A stretch of DNA of 64,000 nucleotides from Bacteroidales bacterium UBA6431 (GTDB lineage: Bacteria > Bacteroidota > Bacteroidia > Bacteroidales > UBA932), in assembly GCA_002439095.1 (NCBI GenBank), contig DJOT01000020.1, forward strand, positions 3,284 to 67,283, in the 5' to 3' direction. The notes below the pieces were generated by a model, which did no database searches, was not told where the DNA came from, and worked only from the letters and a program-made list of their open reading frames with translations. The position numbers and the translations under genes are program-made. Numbering within the stretch: the stretch's first letter is position 1; every line of letters starts with the position of its first letter. This document shows, piece by piece, positions 1 to 8,214 of this stretch.

Positions 1-2
1 AA

Positions 3-1877
3 CGCAATGCGGCAGAGGCTGTCGCGGCGGCGGTCAGGGCGGCGCATTCAAGGCACGAGGGCGATATTCTGGCTTTCCTTCCCGGAGAGGCGGACATACG
101 GCGCTGTGCGGAGATTCTCGGCTCGGCGTTGGGAACGACACGTGTTTTGCCCCTGTACGGGATGCTTTCACCTGATGAGCAGCGCTCTGCTATTGCCCCG
201 AGCCGTGAGGGGGAGAGAAAGGTGGTGCTGGCTACCCCGATCGCCGAGACGTCCATCACCATAGAAGGGGTGCGTGTCGTAGTTGATTCTGGACTGTGCC
301 GGAAGATGGTGTATGACCCGCAGAGCGGGCTCAGCCGTCTTGAGACGGTGAGGATAAGCAAGGACATGGCTTCCCAGCGCTCCGGGCGTGCTGGCCGCGT
401 AGCTCCCGGTGTCTGCTACAGGCTATGGAGTCTTGCCACAGAAAAACTGATGGCCGAGAACCGCAGGCCGGAGATTCTTGAGGCTGACCTCGCGCCGCTG
501 CTGCTTGATATCCTCTCATGGGGCGGTGCCGGGATTGGGGAACTTCCCTGGTTGACCGCGCCTCCTGCCTACGGTGTGGAGCAGGCGTCGAGATTGCTTG
601 AGACGCTGGGTGCTGTGGATGCAGACGGAAAACTAACCCAGTATGGCAGGAAAATGGCCGCATATCCATGTCATCCCCGTCTTGCAAACATGTTCCTGCG
701 GGCCGCTTCCTCCGAAGACAAGGCCCTGGCAGCTGATATCGCCGCTCTTCTTGAGGATAAGGACCCGCTTCCGGAAGCGGGTGCGGATATAAATCTCAGG
801 CTCGCGGCCTTGTATTCAGCCCGTGGAGCAAGGTGGACGCGTATCTGTCGGGCCGCCGAGCAGTACAGGCGTCTTGCTGGTGCAGGGAAGGCCAGCCCAT
901 CGCAAGATCCGTATTCCGCAGGTGCTCTGATTGCTGCAGCATATCCGGAAAGGGTTGCGAAAGCGGTGCCGGGTTCTCTCGGTGAATTAGCCCTCGCCGG
1001 TGGCGGAAGGGCCTTTGTCGAACGAACCGCCCCGCTCGCCTCTTGCGAGTATCTGGCTGTAGCTTCGATGAACTCGGACAGAGACCGGCCAGGCAGGATA
1101 TTTTTGGCTTCGCCAGTGCATCCTGACGATCTGATGGTTCTGGCGCGGCGGCATGACAGTGTTTCATGGAATCCGGCCCGCAAGGCTGTCGTGGCAAGTT
1201 CACAGATGCGCCTCGGCTCGCTTGTGCTGGCGGAAAAACCCCTAAATGGCGTGCCGCGCGAAAGAGTATTGTCTATAATATGTGAGGCCGCACAGAAAGA
1301 GGGACAGAGCATGTTTGAGTTCTCGGAAGATGTCCTTGACTATCAGCGTCGTGTGGCATTCGTCGCTTCGCGGCATCCCGAGATAGAATTGCCGGAACTT
1401 GACACTGCTTCTGTGCTGGGGATGGTGGAGGAGTGGCTTCCGGCATTTGCCGGGCGTGCAAGTTCGGCGGTGGAACTCAAGAAGATAGATATGGTACAGG
1501 TGCTCCGCTCTCTGCTCTCATACAGTCAGCAGGAGGCTGTGGACCGTCTGGCCCCGTCCCATCTGGAAGTCCCGACCGGCAGCAGGATACGGCTCGAATA
1601 CCGCCAGGGAGCGGAGGCCCCGGTGCTCCGTGTGCGTCTTCAGGAATGTTTCGGTCTGACGGACACCCCGAGGGTGGACGGAGGTCGCGTGCCGGTGCTG
1701 ATGGAGCTTCTGTCTCCCGGCTACAAGCCGGTCCAGCTCACTTCGGATCTGCGGAGTTTCTGGGGCGGAACCTATTTCGAGGTGCGCAAGGAACTGCGTC
1801 GCCGCTATCCGAAGCATTCATGGCCTGACGACCCTCTGGCAGCAGAGGCGGTAAGGGGAGTGCGGCGTGCGAAGTGA
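3..1877 (+). CDS. hrpB: ATP-dependent helicase HrpB, C-terminal part (5' end outside window)
   Basis: The reading frame is open from base 3 and begins in mid-protein, so the true start lies before the window. The visible protein starts in the second RecA-like domain. It shows DILAFLPGEADI, a Q-S/T-rich link TPIAETSITIEGV, and the arginine-finger motif SQRSGRAGR, all typical of DEAH-box helicases. The remaining part matches the long HrpB-specific C-terminus, ending in a region containing YKPVQLTSDLRSFW and a KELRRRYPKHSWPDDP tail, which is characteristic of the family. HrpB is a DEAH/DExH helicase-like protein of uncertain cellular role in bacteria. The start at base 129 is only the first internal ATG. 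The gene converges on the next minus-strand gene with no gap. Confidence 0.9.
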   Translation, partial: RNAAEAVAAAVRAAHSRHEGDILAFLPGEADIRRCAEILGSALGTTRVLPLYGMLSPDEQRSAIAPSREGERKVVLATPIAETSITIEGVRVVVDSGLCRKMVYDPQSGLSRLETVRISKDMASQRSGRAGRVAPGVCYRLWSLATEKLMAENRRPEILEADLAPLLLDILSWGGAGIGELPWLTAPPAYGVEQASRLLETLGAVDADGKLTQYGRKMAAYPCHPRLANMFLRAASSEDKALAADIAALLEDKDPLPEAGADINLRLAALYSARGARWTRICRAAEQYRRLAGAGKASPSQDPYSAGALIAAAYPERVAKAVPGSLGELALAGGGRAFVERTAPLASCEYLAVASMNSDRDRPGRIFLASPVHPDDLMVLARRHDSVSWNPARKAVVASSQMRLGSLVLAEKPLNGVPRERVLSIICEAAQKEGQSMFEFSEDVLDYQRRVAFVASRHPEIELPELDTASVLGMVEEWLPAFAGRASSAVELKKIDMVQVLRSLLSYSQQEAVDRLAPSHLEVPTGSRIRLEYRQGAEAPVLRVRLQECFGLTDTPRVDGGRVPVLMELLSPGYKPVQLTSDLRSFWGGTYFEVRKELRRRYPKHSWPDDPLAAEAVRGVRRAK

Positions 1878-3029
1878 CTACAGAAGGTTGTAACTCAAGG
1901 TTATTAGCTGCTGGCAGCCGCTGTATGAGAGGTTGTTGAAATGGAAGACTGCGGAGAATTTCAGATGCAGGCTTCTGCCTGTCTGCGGTGCGTAGAATAC
2001 TTCAAGCCGGTCGTAACTTCCCGGAGCGGAGCTCCCGTCCGTGCGCATGCGGAAAAACGGGTCGTTGAGATATAGTCTGCCGCCGTACAATTCGCCGGCT
2101 GTGTCGCTGCGGCCATACAGCGGCATGATGTCCCTGCCGTAATATAGCGAGTTTGCAAGGCCAAACCCGCTTCTGGATATCCTCACAGTGGCTTCACCGA
2201 GCCCCGGGGTCTCGAAATCCGAAGAGGCTTCACGGTCGCGCTGAAGAGACTGGAGGTAGCCTGCCCGGAGCGTGAATTCGTTGAAGAGCCCCAACAGGCC
2301 ACTGAGTTCTATCTCCGCGTATGCTTCCCCGAGGAAATTGTCCGCTACTCCTGGGGCGGCCGCAGAATTGGCGAGGTGCATCATATATGTGCTGTACCCG
2401 AGTTTAAGGCGGCGCACCGGCTTGATGTGCCCGGCAGAAAAAAGCAGGAACTGCTCCTTGACATCATGCGAGGCCCCGTGCATCCCTATCCAGTCGCAAC
2501 CGAGCTCGACATGACCATTTCTCCAGTCGTAGCCCATCAGCATCCCCTCCATATATGGATTGTACCACAGATAATTCTCTGAGAAAAAGGCCGTGGACCA
2601 TTTCTCCTGGCCCATGCTGCGCGGGAATATGCCTGCGGTGAGGGAAAAGGTGCCGTTCTCAAACAATTTCTCATATCCATAATAAAAGAACGTTTCCCTG
2701 AAGAGCCCGCTCCCGTCGGCACGGACATCTCCAAAATCTTTCATGAACTCAGCCCCCGCCATGAGCCGGTGCCGTGAATTGTAAGTTCCCTTGACGAAAC
2801 CGACGGACGGGGCGAGTCTGGCACCGAAGATGGTGCCGGATGGCGAGAAGGACTCGTCACCGTATTCGCGGTTGTCGAAGTTCAGGGCGAACTCCACATC
2901 ATAGACGAACCTCGGACGGTACTCTCCGGCCTTGGTTCTGGCAGTGTAAGTCCTTGAATCTACAGAAGCAGCAAAAGAGAAAATGCCGAGGCAAAGAAGC
3001 GAGATGCGAAGCAGGAATGAACTTTTCAT
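1878..3029 (-). CDS. Outer-membrane beta-barrel protein, function unknown
   Basis: This is a protein of about 383 residues with a signal peptide (MKSSFLLRISLLCLGIFSFA, then VDS). The start at 3029 puts this signal at the N-terminus; a start four codons upstream at 3041 is also possible. The rest alternates aromatic and polar residues (YNSRHRLMAGAEF, FFYYGYEKLFENGTFSLTAGIFPRS), which suits antiparallel beta strands, and it ends in a strand-like segment (LITLSYNLL). It resembles porin-like barrels of Bacteroidota, but I recognise no precise family or substrate. It is transcribed away from the glutamine-synthetase leader. A TATTTTTG box at 3081-3088 (minus strand) is a possible promoter. Confidence 0.7.
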   Translation of the reverse strand: MKSSFLLRISLLCLGIFSFAASVDSRTYTARTKAGEYRPRFVYDVEFALNFDNREYGDESFSPSGTIFGARLAPSVGFVKGTYNSRHRLMAGAEFMKDFGDVRADGSGLFRETFFYYGYEKLFENGTFSLTAGIFPRSMGQEKWSTAFFSENYLWYNPYMEGMLMGYDWRNGHVELGCDWIGMHGASHDVKEQFLLFSAGHIKPVRRLKLGYSTYMMHLANSAAAPGVADNFLGEAYAEIELSGLLGLFNEFTLRAGYLQSLQRDREASSDFETPGLGEATVRISRSGFGLANSLYYGRDIMPLYGRSDTAGELYGGRLYLNDPFFRMRTDGSSAPGSYDRLEVFYAPQTGRSLHLKFSAVFHFNNLSYSGCQQLITLSYNLL

Positions 3030-3071
3030 TTTATGGATCATAATTCAGAGACCAAAAATGTGAATTTTTTC

Positions 3072-3101
3072 TTGCGTTTCCAAAAATAATGCGTAAATTT
3101 G
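3072..3101 (+). promoter_or_regulatory. Bacteroidetes-type promoter of the glutamine synthetase leader
   Basis: TTG at 3072-3074, a spacer of 19 bp, then TAAATTTG at 3094-3101. This fits the TTG/TAnnTTTG consensus of the main Bacteroidetes sigma factor. Transcription would start near 3108, leaving about 225 nt of leader before the synthetase start codon. Confidence 0.6.
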
Positions 3102-3127
3102 AGCCCGATTTAAAATTAAAAACGAAA

Positions 3128-3229
3128 GTGCTTTACACTACACCATTGAATGCGCAGCAGCAGTTCCAGCAGCAGGGCCAGCGTCAGCAGGTTCTGCAGT
3201 TCATTGTGTTTTCCGTTGCCCGGGTGTAG
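3128..3229 (+). promoter_or_regulatory. Possible glutamine-rich leader peptide frame in the glnA leader
   Basis: A frame opening with GTG at 3128 (an alternative TTG is at 3146) and ending with TAG at 3227-3229 would encode 33 residues. Ten glutamines (all CAG) fall within 15 codons (3155-3199), then FIVFSVARV. An overlapping frame from ATG 3150 to TAA 3231-3233 encodes a serine-rich peptide ending FPLPGCR. It has the better start codon, so the translated frame is uncertain. The segment lies between a promoter and a strong terminator upstream of glutamine synthetase, which suggests a leader peptide whose translation senses Gln-tRNA. That role is inference. Confidence 0.45.
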
Positions 3230-3261
3230 GTAAACATAATATGTATTATTAAGTGGTTTAA

Positions 3262-3299
3262 GAAAGCCGGGCCTGCAAGAGGTCCGGCTTTCGCTTTTT
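3262..3299 (+). terminator. Intrinsic terminator / attenuator upstream of glnA
   Basis: Bases 3262-3273 pair with 3281-3292 in a 12-bp stem (one G-U pair), with a TGCAAGA loop, followed by a T-rich tract at 3295-3299. It stands 35 bp before the glutamine synthetase start. GCCCGG at 3218-3223, near the end of the leader frames, is complementary to CCGGGC at 3267-3272 in the 5' arm, so an alternative antiterminator fold is possible. Confidence 0.75.
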
Positions 3300-3333
3300 A
3301 AAGTAAGAGATTTAGTTATAACCTTATAGTATT

Positions 3334-5514
3334 ATGAGTATTGACAGAACAGATCTGGTAAAGGAGTCCTTCGAGAAGAAGGCCGTACCGGTGGAAGTGC
3401 CGGCAGGCAAGACTTCCGACTACTACGGAGAGCTCGTCTTCGACAGGGCAAAGATGTGCAAGTACCTCGATGCCGACACGCTCAAGGCACTTCTTGAGTG
3501 CATCGACAAGGGAGTGGCGCTTGACCGCAAGACGGCGGACGGGGTTGCCAAAGGCATGAAAGAATGGGCGATGGAGCACAATGTGACCCATATCACCCAC
3601 TGGTTCCAGCCTCTCACAGAAGGCACAGCCGAGAAGCACGATTCGCTCATCGACTATGACGGCAAGGGCGGTGTCATCGAGACCTTCGACGGCAAATCGC
3701 TGGCACAGCAGGAACCTGACGCCTCATCATTCCCGAGCGGCGGCATCCGCGCCACTTTCGAAGCCCGCGGCTACACGGCCTGGGATCCGACTTCTCCGGT
3801 ATTCATCCAGGGCGACACCCTCTGCATCCCTACAGTTTTCATTTCCTACACAGGGGAGGCTCTGGATTACAAAACCCCTCTCAAAAAGGCTCTCAAGGCA
3901 GTTTCCGATGCAGCAGTGCCGGTGTGCAGGCTCTTCGATCCTTCTGTCAACAAAGTCTATTCTTACCTCGGCTGGGAGCAGGAATACTTCCTCGTGGATG
4001 AGTCCCTCTATTCCGCCCGTCCGGATCTGATGATCACCGGCCGCACCCTGATGGGGCACAATTCATCAAAGAACCAGCAGCTCGACGACCACTATTTCGG
4101 AGCCATCCCGTCCCGTGTGGCGGCGTTCATGAGAGATCTTGAGATAGAGGGCCACAGGCTCGGCATTCCACTCAAGACAAGGCACAACGAGGTGGCGCCT
4201 AACCAGTTCGAGTTGGCGCCGATCTTCGGGGAGACCAACCTCTCCAACGACCAGAACCAGATAATCATGAACTTGATGAACAAGCTTGCCCGCAAGCACG
4301 GTTTCGTGGTGCTCTTCCACGAGAAGCCGTTTGACGGGGTCAACGGTTCAGGCAAGCACAACAACTGGTCACTCGGCACCGACACCGGCACCCTCCTCTT
4401 CGCCCCTGGCAAGGATGCCACCGGCAATCTCCAGTTCATCACCTTCTTCGTCAACACCCTTGCAGCTGTCCAGAAGCACAACGCCCTGCTCAAGGCATCC
4501 ATAGCCACCGCAACCAACGCACATCGTCTCGGGGCAAACGAGGCACCTCCTGCAATCGTCTCAGCCTTCCTCGGCAAGACCATGACAGATGTGCTCCACA
4601 AACTCCTTACAGTGCCGTCCGACACTCCTATCGAGATCGCCGGCAAGAAGGGCAAGAGCGTGGGACTCGTGGAAATCCCGGAGATCTTCCTGGACAACAC
4701 CGACCGCAACCGCACTTCACCGTTTGCATTTACCGGCAACCGCTTCGAGTTCAGGGCTGTAGGTTCATCTGCCAACTGCGCCGGCGCCATGACGACTCTC
4801 AATGCCGCCGTGGCCGAGCAGCTCACCGCATTCAAGGCCGACGTGGACAAGGAGATAGCCAAGGGCAAGAGCGTCAATGTGGCCGTCATGGACACCCTCA
4901 AGCCGATCATCGCCTCCGTGCTTGATGTCGTATGCTTCGACGGCAACGGCTACAGCGAGGAGTGGAAGGCTGAAGCCGCGAAGCGCGGACTTGACGTGGA
5001 GACAAGCGTCCCTGAGATGATCAAGGTCTTCACACGCCCGGATTCAGTCAAGATGTTCACATCCACCGGGGTATACAGCGAGAAGGAGCTTGTCGCACGA
5101 AACGAGGTGAAGTGGGAGACCTACTCCAAGAAGGTCCAGATCGAGTCCCGCGTGCTCGTCCGCATGGCCATCAACCACATCATCCCGGCGGTGCTGGACT
5201 ACAAGTCACGCCTGCTCAAGGAAGTTGCCCTGTGCAAGGAGGTATTCGGAGGTACGGACAACTGCGCAGCCGAGCTTGAGCTCATCACCAAGATTTCAGG
5301 CTATGTGGAGGACATCCGCCTCAAGGCCGCAGCGATGAAGGAGGCGCGCAAAGCAGCCAACGCCATCACCGACGAGTACGAGAAGGCCGTGGCATACCAC
5401 AAGATCGCCGATGCGCTCTATGATCTGCGCAAGCCTATCGACAAGCTCGAAGAGATCGTAGACAACCGCACCTGGCCTCTTCCTAAGTACCGTGAGATGC
5501 TGTTCATCAGCTAG
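3334..5514 (+). CDS. glnN: Glutamine synthetase type III
   Basis: Makes glutamine from glutamate, ammonia and ATP in the cytoplasm. The protein has 726 residues, the usual length for the GSIII class typical of Bacteroidota. Visible motifs include FPSGGIRATFEARGYTAWDP in the N-terminal region, ETNLSNDQNQIIMNLMN, the nucleotide/glutamate site region EVAPNQFELAPIF, and KHNNWSLGT. The C-terminal helical tail is also present. It sits first in a nitrogen cluster with GlnK and AmtB. Its leader carries a promoter, a possible leader peptide and a terminator, so expression is probably controlled by attenuation. A hairpin follows the stop codon before glnK. Confidence 0.96.
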   Translation: MSIDRTDLVKESFEKKAVPVEVPAGKTSDYYGELVFDRAKMCKYLDADTLKALLECIDKGVALDRKTADGVAKGMKEWAMEHNVTHITHWFQPLTEGTAEKHDSLIDYDGKGGVIETFDGKSLAQQEPDASSFPSGGIRATFEARGYTAWDPTSPVFIQGDTLCIPTVFISYTGEALDYKTPLKKALKAVSDAAVPVCRLFDPSVNKVYSYLGWEQEYFLVDESLYSARPDLMITGRTLMGHNSSKNQQLDDHYFGAIPSRVAAFMRDLEIEGHRLGIPLKTRHNEVAPNQFELAPIFGETNLSNDQNQIIMNLMNKLARKHGFVVLFHEKPFDGVNGSGKHNNWSLGTDTGTLLFAPGKDATGNLQFITFFVNTLAAVQKHNALLKASIATATNAHRLGANEAPPAIVSAFLGKTMTDVLHKLLTVPSDTPIEIAGKKGKSVGLVEIPEIFLDNTDRNRTSPFAFTGNRFEFRAVGSSANCAGAMTTLNAAVAEQLTAFKADVDKEIAKGKSVNVAVMDTLKPIIASVLDVVCFDGNGYSEEWKAEAAKRGLDVETSVPEMIKVFTRPDSVKMFTSTGVYSEKELVARNEVKWETYSKKVQIESRVLVRMAINHIIPAVLDYKSRLLKEVALCKEVFGGTDNCAAELELITKISGYVEDIRLKAAAMKEARKAANAITDEYEKAVAYHKIADALYDLRKPIDKLEEIVDNRTWPLPKYREMLFIS

Positions 5515-5549
5515 TTTTTTCCTATAAATCCCCTGAAATACCATAAGCG

Positions 5550-5573
5550 CGGCGGCCTTGCAAGAGGCCGCCG
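5550..5573 (+). terminator. Hairpin between glutamine synthetase and glnK
   Basis: A 9-bp GC-rich stem (CGGCGGCCT pairing with AGGCCGCCG) closes a TGCAAG loop that is nearly identical to the loop of the upstream attenuator. The T-rich stretch is displaced (GATTTTGTTTTA after 5578), so this is a weak or partial terminator, or a 3'-end stabiliser. Confidence 0.5.
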
Positions 5574-5618
5574 GAGGGGATTTTGTTTTATTCCACAGAA
5601 ATTTACAGTGTATTCCTT

Positions 5619-5966
5619 ATGAAAAAAATCGAAGCAATTGTCAGGAAAACCCACTTTGAGGAGGTCAAGGCCGCACTTTTTGCCGCCGACATCAACTGGT
5701 TTTCCTATTCTGAAGTAAAGGCCATCGGCCAGGACAGGGAGGACCGCATCTACCGCGGCGTGATGTACAGCACGGACATCATCTCCCGTATCGAAATCAC
5801 GATAGTGTGCCGCGACCAGTTCGTGCAGCCCGCAATAGACGCCATCATGAAGGCGGCGCGTACCGGTGAGGTGGGGGACGGGCGCATATTCGTCAGCCCG
5901 GTTGACGACACCTGGTCCATCAGGACAGGGGAGCACGGGGACACGGTGCTCGCAGACAGAAAATAG
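5619..5966 (+). CDS. glnK: Nitrogen regulatory protein P-II
   Basis: A 115-residue P-II signalling protein. The start at 5619 (MKKIEAIVRKTHFEEVK) gives the canonical N-terminus; an upstream in-frame ATG would add an atypical leader. The T-loop region reads FSYSEVKAIGQDREDRIYRG, and the C-terminal half has the usual IVCRDQFVQPAIDAIMKAARTGEVGDGRIFV. P-II trimers bind ATP/ADP and 2-oxoglutarate and plug the ammonium channel AmtB, whose gene follows 24 bp downstream. The T-loop differs from the proteobacterial consensus, so modification by uridylylation cannot be assumed. Confidence 0.93.
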   Translation: MKKIEAIVRKTHFEEVKAALFAADINWFSYSEVKAIGQDREDRIYRGVMYSTDIISRIEITIVCRDQFVQPAIDAIMKAARTGEVGDGRIFVSPVDDTWSIRTGEHGDTVLADRK

Positions 5967-5990
5967 TTTCATTTCCAAAATCCAAAAATC

Positions 5991-7208
5991 ATGACTACGA
6001 TCAGCGGCCTGGACACCGTATGGGTGCTCCTGGCATCCATGCTTGTTTTCTTTATGCAACCTGGCTTCTCTCTGGTGGAGGCCGGATTCACCCGTTCCAA
6101 GAACACGGCCAACATCTTGATGAAGAATTTCATAGACTTCATGATAGGCACATTCTTCTTCTGGATGCTGGGCTTCTCCCTTATGCATGCCTCCGGCAAC
6201 GGATTCATCGGCACACCGCATCTTTTCAGTTTCTCTTTCTATCCTGACACCAACATCCCGAAAGAGTGCTTTCTGGCGTTCCAGACGATGTTCTGCGCCA
6301 CGGCGGCCACGATAGTCTCCGGCGCTATGGCCGAGAGGACCAAGTTTTCCGCCTATATCATCATCTCCATAATCATATCCCTGCTCATCTATCCGGTTGA
6401 GGGCCACTGGGTATGGGGAGGCGGCTGGCTCAGCAAGCTCGGCTTCCACGACTTTGCCGGGTCAACGGTGGTGCACTCCTGCGGCGGCGTGATAGCCCTT
6501 GCCGGGGCCATGGTGCTCGGCCCGCGTATCGGTAAGTATACCAAGGACGGCAAGTCTGTGGCGATCCCTGGACACAACCTGACCATCGGTACGCTCGGGG
6601 TGTTCATCCTCTGGTTCGGCTGGTTCGGCTTCAATCCTGGTTCTCAGCTGAGCGCTGAGGGTGCGGCTAACGCCACCGCCATCTCACATGTGTTCTGCAC
6701 CACCAACATGGCTGCCGTAATGGGCGGGGTCAGCACAATGGCGTTGACTTGGATTCTCTATGGCAAACCGTCCCTCTCCCTTATGTGCAACGGTATCCTG
6801 GCCGGACTTGTGGGAATCACTGCCGGCTGTGATCTGGTTTCGCTCGGCGGTTCAGCCGTGATCGGTGCACTCAGTGGAGTGGTGATGACCCTGTCCGTGT
6901 CGTTCATTGACAAGACCCTGCATATTGACGACCCTGTCGGAGCCGTTTCGGTACATGGGGCCTGCGGAATCCTGGGTACGCTCTGCACCGGACTGTTCGC
7001 CGTGGACGGCGGTCTCTTCTATGGCGGAGGCTGGCATTTCCTCGGGGTTCAGGCCCTCGGTTCGCTCTGTGTCTGCACCTGGTCATTCGTCATCGGCTTT
7101 GTGGCCATGAAGATTCTTGACAAGATTATGGGTATCCGTGTCGCGCCTCGTATCGAAGAGGAGGGACTGGACATCTACGAGCACGGAGAGACAGCCTACA
7201 ACAGTTAG
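5991..7208 (+). CDS. amtB: Ammonium transporter
   Basis: A 405-residue polytopic inner-membrane protein of the Amt/Mep/Rh family that conducts ammonium. It begins MTTISGLDTVWVLLASMLVFFMQPGF and has the family signature segment around GGVIALAGAMVLGPRIGKY, plus FGWFGFNPGSQLS and the late HGACGILGT element. It follows glnK closely, the standard glnK-amtB pair, so the two are almost certainly co-transcribed with P-II gating the channel. Its stop codon overlaps by 4 bp the end of thiL on the other strand. Confidence 0.96.
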   Translation: MTTISGLDTVWVLLASMLVFFMQPGFSLVEAGFTRSKNTANILMKNFIDFMIGTFFFWMLGFSLMHASGNGFIGTPHLFSFSFYPDTNIPKECFLAFQTMFCATAATIVSGAMAERTKFSAYIIISIIISLLIYPVEGHWVWGGGWLSKLGFHDFAGSTVVHSCGGVIALAGAMVLGPRIGKYTKDGKSVAIPGHNLTIGTLGVFILWFGWFGFNPGSQLSAEGAANATAISHVFCTTNMAAVMGGVSTMALTWILYGKPSLSLMCNGILAGLVGITAGCDLVSLGGSAVIGALSGVVMTLSVSFIDKTLHIDDPVGAVSVHGACGILGTLCTGLFAVDGGLFYGGGWHFLGVQALGSLCVCTWSFVIGFVAMKILDKIMGIRVAPRIEEEGLDIYEHGETAYNS

Positions 7209-8197
7209 AAGTGCCTGAATCCCAAGTAGTCGCGGTCTGATCCGACCCACTCCAGACTATCTCCGGAAGTGATCCGTCCGATGATGTGGTGCTCCACATC
7301 CAGCCCGGATTCCGCTTCCGGAGTTATTGTGAATAGGAGTTCGTAGTCCTCGCCGCCGCAGGTGGCCAGCTCCACCGGATCCCATCCCTCGCGGGCGCAG
7401 ACCCTTTTGAGTTCTACGGATAATGGCAGAGACTTGACATCTATCTCTGCACCTTTTCCGGAGGCCTTGAGGATGTGGCGAAGATCCGAGCCTATCCCGT
7501 CGGAGATGTCCATCATGGCGTGCACGCCCGGGGTGGCGGCAAGCTTGAGCCCCTCTTCCACACGCGGCATGGGCAGGTAGTGTTTTTCTATAAGCTGTGC
7601 GGCATCCGTGTCGCGCGGCTTATTATCAAGTATGATCCTGAGACCCGCCGCTGAGTCACCCAGATTTCCGGTGACGCAGACAAGATCCCCCTCGCGCGCC
7701 ATGTCACGGCAGCGCTCCGCGCCCCTGCGGCACTGCCCGAGGACGGTGACGCAGATGCTGAGACCATCCGGGCTGGAAGTTGTGTCACCCCCGAGCAGCG
7801 GACAGCTGAACTTCAGGGAGATGTCGCGGTAGCCCCGGATGAATTCTTTCATCCAGGCGTTGTCCAGTTTGGCCGTCAGAGCCAGGGCGAGGAATGTCGC
7901 CGTCGGCCTTCCTCCCATGGCGGCTATGTCGCTGATGTTGACGGCAGCCGACTTCCAGCCGAGCTGATATGGACTGATGTCGTCCAACAGAAAATGATCA
8001 CCCTCGACCAGCATGTCTGTGCTGACCAGGGTGACCATCCCGTCGTGTTGAGAAAGCACGGCGCAGTCATCGCCGATGCCCTTTATGGCTTCGCTGCTTT
8101 TGTCTTCATAAGGCCGGTCCAAGTCCGGCATCCCGTCCTTGAATGCGTCACTGATTTCAGCGATCAGCCCGAATTCTCCTATGTTTTTGAGTGACAT
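7205..8197 (-). CDS. thiL: Thiamine-monophosphate kinase
   Basis: Phosphorylates thiamine monophosphate to thiamine pyrophosphate, the last step of cofactor synthesis. The protein has 330 residues, the normal length. Motifs seen are GDDCAVL near residue 40, STDMLVEGDHF, LLGGDTTSSP and MMDISDGIGSDL, which form the metal, ATP and substrate sites of the PurM/ThiL fold. The gene starts 17 bp after the stop of res, so it is now read from, or at least downstream of, the restriction cassette. No separate promoter is evident in that gap. Confidence 0.94.
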   Translation of the reverse strand: MSLKNIGEFGLIAEISDAFKDGMPDLDRPYEDKSSEAIKGIGDDCAVLSQHDGMVTLVSTDMLVEGDHFLLDDISPYQLGWKSAAVNISDIAAMGGRPTATFLALALTAKLDNAWMKEFIRGYRDISLKFSCPLLGGDTTSSPDGLSICVTVLGQCRRGAERCRDMAREGDLVCVTGNLGDSAAGLRIILDNKPRDTDAAQLIEKHYLPMPRVEEGLKLAATPGVHAMMDISDGIGSDLRHILKASGKGAEIDVKSLPLSVELKRVCAREGWDPVELATCGGEDYELLFTITPEAESGLDVEHHIIGRITSGDSLEWVGSDRDYLGFRHF

Positions 8198-8214
8198 ATT
8201 GTCTGTTTTTTTCT

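Noticed and set aside
5511..6449. Long minus-strand ORF opposite glnK and amtB
   Set aside because: It is the antisense shadow of two clearly real genes in GC-rich DNA and shows no family motif.
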